A DNA stretch of 10,604 nt, from NCBI GenBank assembly GCA_937876435.1, contig CALEIL010000411.1, forward strand, positions 1-10,604, given 5' to 3'. The stretch comes from an uncultured Bacteroidota bacterium. Lineage in GTDB: Bacteria; Bacteroidota; Bacteroidia; Chitinophagales; Saprospiraceae. Position 1 is the stretch's first letter, and every line of letters begins with the position of its first letter. Both the position numbers and the translations under genes were made by a program. A model generated the notes under the pieces. It did no database searches. It was given only the letters and a program-made list of their open reading frames with translations, and was not told the DNA's origin. Positions 6,870 to 10,604 of this stretch are shown here, piece after piece.

Positions 6870-7346
6870 ATGGCAAAATTAAATCCAATCGGTCTTGACA
6901 TCAAAAAGTCGGATCAATTAGCTGAAAAATTAAATGAATTGTTGGCGAATTACTCCTTCTTCTATCAGAATGTGAGAGGCTACCACTGGAACATCAAGGG
7001 CGATAAATTTTTCGAATTGCACGTAAAATTCGAGGAATTGTACAATGATCTTTTGCTCAAAATTGACGAGGTGGCTGAACGTATACTAACACTGGGGCAT
7101 GCACCAAGCCATAAATACTCTGATTACGGGTCAATCTCCGAAATTAAAGAAAGTTCTCATGTATCAGACGGCGTAAAGGCGGTCGAAAACATTCTGGACT
7201 CCTTCAAGACGATCATCACACTTCAGCGCGATCTACTCGACTTGTCCGAGGATGCAAACGACGAAGGAACCAACGCCCTGATGAGCGATTATATCCGGGC
7301 GCAGGAAAAATTGGTCTGGATGTATTCGGCTTTTTTGAAAAAATAG
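6870..7346 (+). CDS. dps: Dps ferritin-like DNA-binding protein
   Basis: A 158-residue member of the Dps family: dodecameric cages that oxidise Fe(II) with peroxide, store iron and protect DNA in the cytoplasm during starvation or oxidative stress. The inter-subunit ferroxidase residues are at the expected spacing: His39 in RGYHWNIKG, His51 in FELHVKFEELY, then Asp66 and Glu70 in KIDEVAERI. The position usually Asp, four residues after the second histidine, is Glu55 here. Four-helix-bundle content is clear throughout, and the tail EKLVWMYSAFLKK is normal. The N-terminus is short, with few lysines, so tail-mediated DNA binding may be weak. The ATG at 6870 gives the usual start. No OxyR- or PerR-type site is recognisable upstream. 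It is flanked by the reductase and RtcB genes, both with spacers of about 100 bp. Confidence 0.95.
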   Translation: MAKLNPIGLDIKKSDQLAEKLNELLANYSFFYQNVRGYHWNIKGDKFFELHVKFEELYNDLLLKIDEVAERILTLGHAPSHKYSDYGSISEIKESSHVSDGVKAVENILDSFKTIITLQRDLLDLSEDANDEGTNALMSDYIRAQEKLVWMYSAFLKK

Positions 7347-7440
7347 ATCCCGTCACACTCACCATTGTGTCATAATTCGTCATTTGCCATTCGACATTCA
7401 TCATCAAAAATCGATCCGACGGGCAGAAGAGGAAATACGC

Positions 7441-8811
7441 ATGATCACAAGTAAAGACATCATCGATCTGGGCTATAAACCAGGCAAATGGCTGGGGGAA
7501 GCGCTCATTCACGCCAATGAAAATCAATTAACCGGTCAGGATTTGATCGATTACCTGGACACCGTCCACCCGACCTTCCTGGAACCTCGCCGGAGGCCTC
7601 TGGATTTCCACCAAAACATCCGGGCAGAAAATGAGGAAGAAAAATCAAACGTGGCGAGCGTGATCGCGACGATGAACGAATTGATGAAAATTCCTACCAT
7701 CCAAAAAGGGGCTATCCTGCCCGATGCCTGCCCTTCGGGGGAGATCGGACAAATGCCGGTGGGGGGTGTGATCGCGGCCAGGAATGCGATTCATCCCGCG
7801 ATGCACAGTGCCGATATATGCTGTTCGGTCATGTTGACCAATATGGGTTTCGTGCCCCCGAAAACCGTCCTCGATATGGCGCATAGCGTAACCCATTTTG
7901 GCGGAGGAGGTCGCGAAGAGTTTTCCACGCTGCCCCGGTCTCTGGAGGAAAAACTGAGGGAGAACCGGTATCTCCACGACGACAAAAGTCTGGAGTTGGC
8001 CCGACGGCATCTGGGAACCCAGGGTGATGGCAACCATTTTTTGTTCGTAGGTCAGTCGGATAAAACCGGAGAAACCATCCTGGTCACCCATCACGGGAGC
8101 CGGGGTTTGGGTGCCCATTTATACGGTCAGGGGATGAAAGCAGCCGATGCTTTCCGCCGGGAAATTTCCCCAATGACCCACAAACGCAACGCCTGGATAC
8201 CGTTTGACACAGATGAAGGGAAAGCGTATTGGGAAGCCCTGCAAATTATCCGGGAATGGACAAAACTCAATCATACGACGATACACGACGCTACCATCGG
8301 AGGCCTGAAACTGGATATTGTAAACCGTTTTTGGAACGAACACAATTTTGTTTTCAAAGACGATGACTTGTTTTACCACGCCAAGGGGGCCACTCCTCTG
8401 GACGATAAATTTGTCCCCGACAGCAACGAGGGACTTCGGATCGTCCCACTGAATATGAGTGAGCCGGTACTGATTATCAGGGGCGAAACCACGGATACCA
8501 ACCTGGGATTCGCTCCACACGGTGCAGGCAGAAATATCAGCCGAAGCGCTCACAAAAGAAAGTTCCACGACCACACCATCGCCGATGTTTTCAAAAAAGA
8601 AACCGGGGGTCTGGACGTTCGGTTTTTTTCGAAGCATATCGATATTTCCGAATTACCGGGCGCGTACAAAAATGCCGGGAGCCTCAAGAACCAGATGAAG
8701 GAATTTGGACTGGGTGAAGTGGTCGACGAAATCATCCCCTACGGCTGCATTATGGCAGGGGACTGGATGATCGATGCTCCCTGGCGAAAACAGAAAAAAC
8801 GAAAGCCATGA
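7441..8811 (+). CDS. rtcB: RtcB-family RNA 3'-phosphate/5'-OH ligase, divergent form
   Basis: A 456-residue predicted RNA ligase. RtcB enzymes join 2',3'-cyclic phosphate or 3'-phosphate ends to 5'-OH ends using GTP and Mn2+, in RNA repair or splicing. Metal ligands can be matched to the family: Asp125 and Cys128 in SADICCSVM, His199 in GTQGDGNHF, His218 in THHGSRGLG, His301 in WNEHNFVF. The histidine that becomes guanylylated is His360 in PHGAGRNISRSAHKR. Departures from the common form are PDACPSG where PDAHxG is usual, HAKGATPL for HRKGATRA, and a C-terminus IMAGDWMIDAPWRKQ plus a basic tail in place of the usual ending at Lys-Gly. I chose the ATG at 7441 because AGAGGAA lies six bases before it and MITSKDIIDLGYKPGKW looks like the family start; the in-frame ATG at 7384 adds 19 unlikely residues. 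No rtcA, archease or prfH gene is adjacent. Confidence 0.88.
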   Translation: MITSKDIIDLGYKPGKWLGEALIHANENQLTGQDLIDYLDTVHPTFLEPRRRPLDFHQNIRAENEEEKSNVASVIATMNELMKIPTIQKGAILPDACPSGEIGQMPVGGVIAARNAIHPAMHSADICCSVMLTNMGFVPPKTVLDMAHSVTHFGGGGREEFSTLPRSLEEKLRENRYLHDDKSLELARRHLGTQGDGNHFLFVGQSDKTGETILVTHHGSRGLGAHLYGQGMKAADAFRREISPMTHKRNAWIPFDTDEGKAYWEALQIIREWTKLNHTTIHDATIGGLKLDIVNRFWNEHNFVFKDDDLFYHAKGATPLDDKFVPDSNEGLRIVPLNMSEPVLIIRGETTDTNLGFAPHGAGRNISRSAHKRKFHDHTIADVFKKETGGLDVRFFSKHIDISELPGAYKNAGSLKNQMKEFGLGEVVDEIIPYGCIMAGDWMIDAPWRKQKKRKP

Positions 8812-8969
8812 CACCCCACTTATAATTTATTCCCCCTCCATCGCGCCTGACTCTCCGATCAAGCGACGTTCCCCCGAAACTTGCTGGTTCACATCCAAAT
8901 CAACCCGGTCCCGATCGAAAAAATGATCAAAAAAAATTGAAAATATTTTTCTGTTATTTTTCTTTATCG

Positions 8970-8987
8970 TAATATTGCAATATAACA
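8970..8987 (+). promoter_or_regulatory. Probable ArsR operator/promoter region
   Basis: A perfect 12-bp palindrome, ATATTGCAATAT (8972-8983), lies four bases before the ArsR start codon. TAATATTG at 8970-8977 differs by one base from the Bacteroidetes -7 consensus TAnnTTTG, so operator and promoter would overlap, the usual arrangement for ArsR/SmtB self-repression. A start this close would give an almost leaderless transcript, so the exact promoter is uncertain; the true -7 may lie a little upstream in the T-rich stretch 8941-8966. Confidence 0.55.
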
Positions 8988-9326
8988 ATGAATGCTATGG
9001 GACTGCCTAAAACAGAAATTTTCAACGACCAGCAAAACAAAATCGCTCTCTGGGCGAAGGTGTTCGGTCATCCGGCCAGAGTGGCCATAATTCAGCATCT
9101 TTTCAGGATCAATTCTTGCGTTTGCGGGGATTTGGTCGAAGAAATAGGCCTGGCACAACCCACCATTTCTCAGCATTTAAAAGAATTAAAGATCCTGGGA
9201 TTGATTCAGGGGACCGTGGAGGGCACCAGCGTGTGTTACTGCATCAACCCCGAAAAGTGGAACGAAATGAAATCAGAAATTATGGATTTTCTGGACCAGG
9301 ATATCTCCGCACTGGATTGCTGTTAA
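8988..9326 (+). CDS. arsR: ArsR/SmtB-family metalloregulator
   Basis: A 112-residue winged-helix repressor. KIALWAKVFGHPARVAIIQHL (18-38) is the first helix pair. SCVCGDLVEEIGLAQPTISQHLKELKILGLI (43-73) holds the metal-site helix and the recognition helix, and GTSVCYCINPEKW (79-91) is the wing and final strand. Cys44 and Cys46 form a CVCGD motif at the position of the ELCVCDL site of classical As(III)/Sb(III)-sensing ArsR; Cys83, Cys85 and the terminal Cys111-Cys112 add further possible thiol ligands. Binding of the ion would release it from DNA. The start at 8988 could also be the ATG at 8997. It heads a tight operon with the DUF6428-like gene 46 bp on, and the palindrome just upstream suggests self-repression. 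Arsenite is the most likely inducer; Cd or Zn cannot be excluded. Confidence 0.9.
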   Translation: MNAMGLPKTEIFNDQQNKIALWAKVFGHPARVAIIQHLFRINSCVCGDLVEEIGLAQPTISQHLKELKILGLIQGTVEGTSVCYCINPEKWNEMKSEIMDFLDQDISALDCC

Positions 9327-9372
9327 AAAAATTTTTATTACTTAATCGCTTAATCGCAATAAACTAATACAT

Positions 9373-9849
9373 ATGAAACTATCCGACGTCAAAAACAACC
9401 TCCGGAACCTCGACACCATCGCATTTGAATTACCCGACGGTAGTCTGGTCCCCCGACACTTCCACGTCACCGAGGTGGGCAAAATCTCCAAACACTTCAT
9501 CGATTGTGGGGGTACGGTCCGATCGGAGGACGTGGTCAACTTCCAACTTTGGAACGCTCACGACTACGACCATCGGTTGCATCCGGAAAAACTACTGAAA
9601 ATCATCGAACTTTCAGAAAATACATTGGGCATCAGCGAAGACTTAACCGTCGAAGTGGAATATCAGGGCCGAAGTATTGAAAAATTTGGACTGGACTTCG
9701 ATGGCCAGCACTTCCTGCTTTCGACCAAACAAACCGATTGCCTGGCGAAGGAAAAGTGCGGCAGTCCAGCGGAAAAACCAAAAGTCCAGATGATCCAACT
9801 GCAAACGGCCGATTCCTCGTGCTGCACCCCTGATTCGGGCTGTTGTTAA
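9373..9849 (+). CDS. DUF6428-like, Cys-tailed protein of ars-type operons
   Basis: A 158-residue cytoplasmic protein of unknown function that I recognise as DUF6428, a family found after ArsR genes in Bacteroidetes. Landmarks are FELPDGSLVPRHFHVTEVG (18-36), the IDCGGTVR segment (43-50), NFQLWNAHDYDHRLHPEKLL and the ELSENTLGI helix. The end is cysteine-rich: Cys123 and Cys129, then Cys150-Cys151 and Cys157-Cys158, a CC-x5-CC tail well suited to binding a thiophilic ion such as As(III). His29, His31 and His41 are possible further ligands. Whether it is a sensor, chaperone or enzyme cannot be told from sequence. The gene lies between arsR and a metallophosphoesterase gene that starts 17 bp after its stop, so it is very likely co-transcribed and induced with them. 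Family assignment is from memory of the pattern; the metal-binding role is inference. Confidence 0.82.
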   Translation: MKLSDVKNNLRNLDTIAFELPDGSLVPRHFHVTEVGKISKHFIDCGGTVRSEDVVNFQLWNAHDYDHRLHPEKLLKIIELSENTLGISEDLTVEVEYQGRSIEKFGLDFDGQHFLLSTKQTDCLAKEKCGSPAEKPKVQMIQLQTADSSCCTPDSGCC

Positions 9850-9866
9850 CGCTCAAAACCAAGCAT

Positions 9867-10018
9867 ATGAAGATAGCGCTTTTCAGTGACATCCACGCGA
9901 ATCTCCCCGCTCTGGAAGCTTTCTTCCGGGACGTAGAAACCAGAAACCCGGACAGCATATACTGTCTGGGCGATCTGGTCGGTTACAATGTCTGGCCCAA
10001 CGAAGTCATCCGGGAGAT
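9867..10018 (+). CDS. Metallophosphoesterase, N-terminal part, cut by chimeric join
   Basis: The ATG at 9867 starts a calcineurin-like phosphoesterase of the small bacterial phosphodiesterase type. Residues 1-12 are MKIALFSDIHAN with metal ligands Asp8 and His10; the second motif is LGDLVGYNVWP with Asp36. The remaining family motifs (GNxD/GNHE, the later histidines and GHTH) should follow but are missing, because the frame crosses into unrelated high-GC sequence after EVIREIRK (residue 53). An upstream TTG at 9843 is in frame but overlaps the previous gene and is unlikely to be used. The 17-bp gap from the DUF6428-like gene places it as third gene of the ars-type operon; the natural substrate is unknown. 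The open frame continues to a stop at 10268 only because the join happens to keep frame. Confidence 0.8.
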
Positions 10019-10026
10019 CCGCAAAC
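10010..10026. other. Chimeric join between Bacteroidetes and alphaproteobacterial DNA
   Basis: Left of this point the frame reads a metallophosphoesterase at about 47% GC (28 of 60 bases in 9541-9600). Right of it the same frame reads a DUF2460 tail protein at 65% (39 of 60 in 10081-10140), rising to 78% (47 of 60 in 10441-10500). The change is abrupt. The ATCCGCAAACCGGT stretch suits both proteins (EIRK at the left, KPVAG at the right) and may be the shared overlap that joined them. The exact base cannot be fixed from sequence alone. Confidence 0.85.
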
Positions 10027-10268
10027 CGGTGGCCGGCTCGGTGCGGGTCGCCGTGGCCGGGATCGAGGCAGCGCCGGGCGACTTCACGGTGGATGAGGCG
10101 ACTGGCCGGATCGAGTTTGCAGAGCCGCCGACGGTCGGGAGGGTGGTGACGGCCGGCTTCCTGTTCGACACGCCGGTGCGCTTCGACAGCGACCGGATCG
10201 AGGTGACCCTTGAAGGCTTCGATGCGGCCCGGATGGTCGCCATGCCGCTGATCGAGCTTCGGGTCTGA
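10019..10268 (+). CDS. DUF2460 (GTA/phage tail) protein, C-terminal fragment
   Basis: From Pro54 of the open frame onward, the sequence (PVAGSVRVAVAGIEAAPGDF, then VDEATGRIEFAEPP, TAGFLFDTPVRFDSDRIEV and the end MVAMPLIELRV) is the C-terminal third of DUF2460 (TIGR02217) proteins. These are about 200-210 residues and sit in the tail module of Rhodobacter-type gene transfer agents and related siphophages. They take part in the distal tail or baseplate. The N-terminal part is missing because the contig switches source here; there is no native start. Codon use is strongly GC-biased, unlike anything to the left. The stop TGA is followed three bases later by the ATG of the DUF2163 gene, the standard order in the GTA cluster, which supports the identification. 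Confidence 0.82.
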
Positions 10269-10271
10269 GTC

Positions 10272-10604
10272 ATGAGACCTGTGCCGGACGAGATGGCCGC
10301 TCGCATCGAAAGTGGGGCGGCGAACCTGTGCCATGTCTGGCTGCTGACCCGCGCGGACGGCGAGCGGCTGGGTTTCACCGATCATGACCGCGACCTGTCG
10401 ATCGACGGAGTCAGCTGTCGCGCGGCCAGCGGCTGGACCGCTGGCGCCGCCGATCTGCCCTCGGGCCTGGCGCCTGGGGCTGCAGCAGCTTCCGGCGCAC
10501 TCGACGACGCAGCGCTGGGCGAGTCCGATATCCGCGCGGGTCTGTACGACGGGGCGACGGTCGAACTCTGGCGGGTCGACTGGTCCGAGCCGCAGCTGAA
10601 GGTG
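10272..10604 (+). CDS. DUF2163/BR0599 GTA tail protein, N-terminal part
   Basis: The ATG at 10272 opens a frame of 111 codons that runs off the right edge without a stop. It begins MRPVPDEMAARIESGAANLC and contains WLLTRADGERLGFTDHDRDL, where the GFTDHDRDL motif is characteristic of the N-terminal domain of DUF2163 (TIGR02218, phage conserved protein BR0599). This is followed by alanine-rich sequence with SGALDDAAL and the DIRAGLYDGATVELWRVDW segment. Full-length members are about 290-300 residues, so more than half is missing. In Rhodobacter-type gene transfer agents this gene directly follows the DUF2460 gene, precedes an NlpC/P60 peptidase gene and encodes a distal tail (hub) component. 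Three bases separate it from the DUF2460 stop, consistent with translational coupling. The source is an alphaproteobacterial chromosome or prophage. Confidence 0.87.
   Translation, partial: MRPVPDEMAARIESGAANLCHVWLLTRADGERLGFTDHDRDLSIDGVSCRAASGWTAGAADLPSGLAPGAAAASGALDDAALGESDIRAGLYDGATVELWRVDWSEPQLKV

Noticed and set aside
7384..7440. N-terminal extension of RtcB from the ATG at 7384
   Set aside because: The later ATG has AGAGGAA at good spacing and matches the expected protein start.
7645..8637. Two long minus-strand open frames opposite rtcB
   Set aside because: They are antisense shadows of a gene with intact active-site motifs.
9843..10268. A single 141-residue protein combining phosphoesterase and tail-protein sequence
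   Set aside because: The two halves belong to unrelated families with very different base composition; each lacks its other half, so this is treated as a join rather than a real fusion gene. The TTG start at 9843 also overlaps the previous gene.

Overview
The window holds two unrelated genomes joined end to end. Positions 1 to about 10,015 look like a Bacteroidetes (Bacteroidota) chromosome: ribosome binding sites are weak or A-rich, and the protein types are typical of that phylum (small HTH regulator, TPR protein, stand-alone GyrI-like effector-binding domain, AraC regulator, PhyH dioxygenase, Dps, an RtcB variant, ArsR plus a DUF6428-like protein). From about 10,010-10,025 to the end, GC content jumps to roughly 65-78% on lines I counted. 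The two reading frames there match the tail genes of alphaproteobacterial gene transfer agents and related siphophages (DUF2460, then DUF2163/BR0599). The join sits in frame inside a metallophosphoesterase gene and is most simply a chimeric assembly or library junction.

Layout. 1-2,750 is AT-rich (about 33-37% GC on counted lines) and partly decayed. It contains the end of an XRE-type regulator, a TPR gene whose 3' half has been replaced by unrelated sequence rich in hairpins, about 680 bp of gene remnants, a membrane-anchored alpha/beta hydrolase and a GyrI-like effector-binding protein. 2,970-5,767 is minus strand at about 50% GC: a PhyH-type dioxygenase, an SDR oxidoreductase ending in a rho-independent terminator, and an AraC regulator. 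6,198-8,811 is plus strand: a RibD_C/DHFR-like reductase, a Dps ferritin-like protein and a divergent RtcB RNA ligase. 8,970-10,015 is a compact plus-strand operon that looks arsenic-related: a palindromic operator, an ArsR/SmtB repressor, a DUF6428-like protein with a double Cys-Cys tail, and the start of a metallophosphoesterase cut by the join.

How the genes fit together. The ArsR, DUF6428-like and metallophosphoesterase genes (46 bp and 17 bp gaps) look co-transcribed and self-repressed through the palindrome just before the first start codon; arsenite or a related thiophilic ion is the likely inducer. Dps and RtcB are stress and RNA-repair functions but look independently transcribed. 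The SDR, AraC and PhyH genes share a strand, but the terminator after the SDR gene argues against one operon through AraC. I found no tRNA, rRNA, CRISPR array or complete insertion sequence. I do not see a convincing new system. The points most worth checking are the chimeric join, the divergent RtcB, the Cys-tailed ars-type operon and the hairpin cluster in the interrupted TPR gene.
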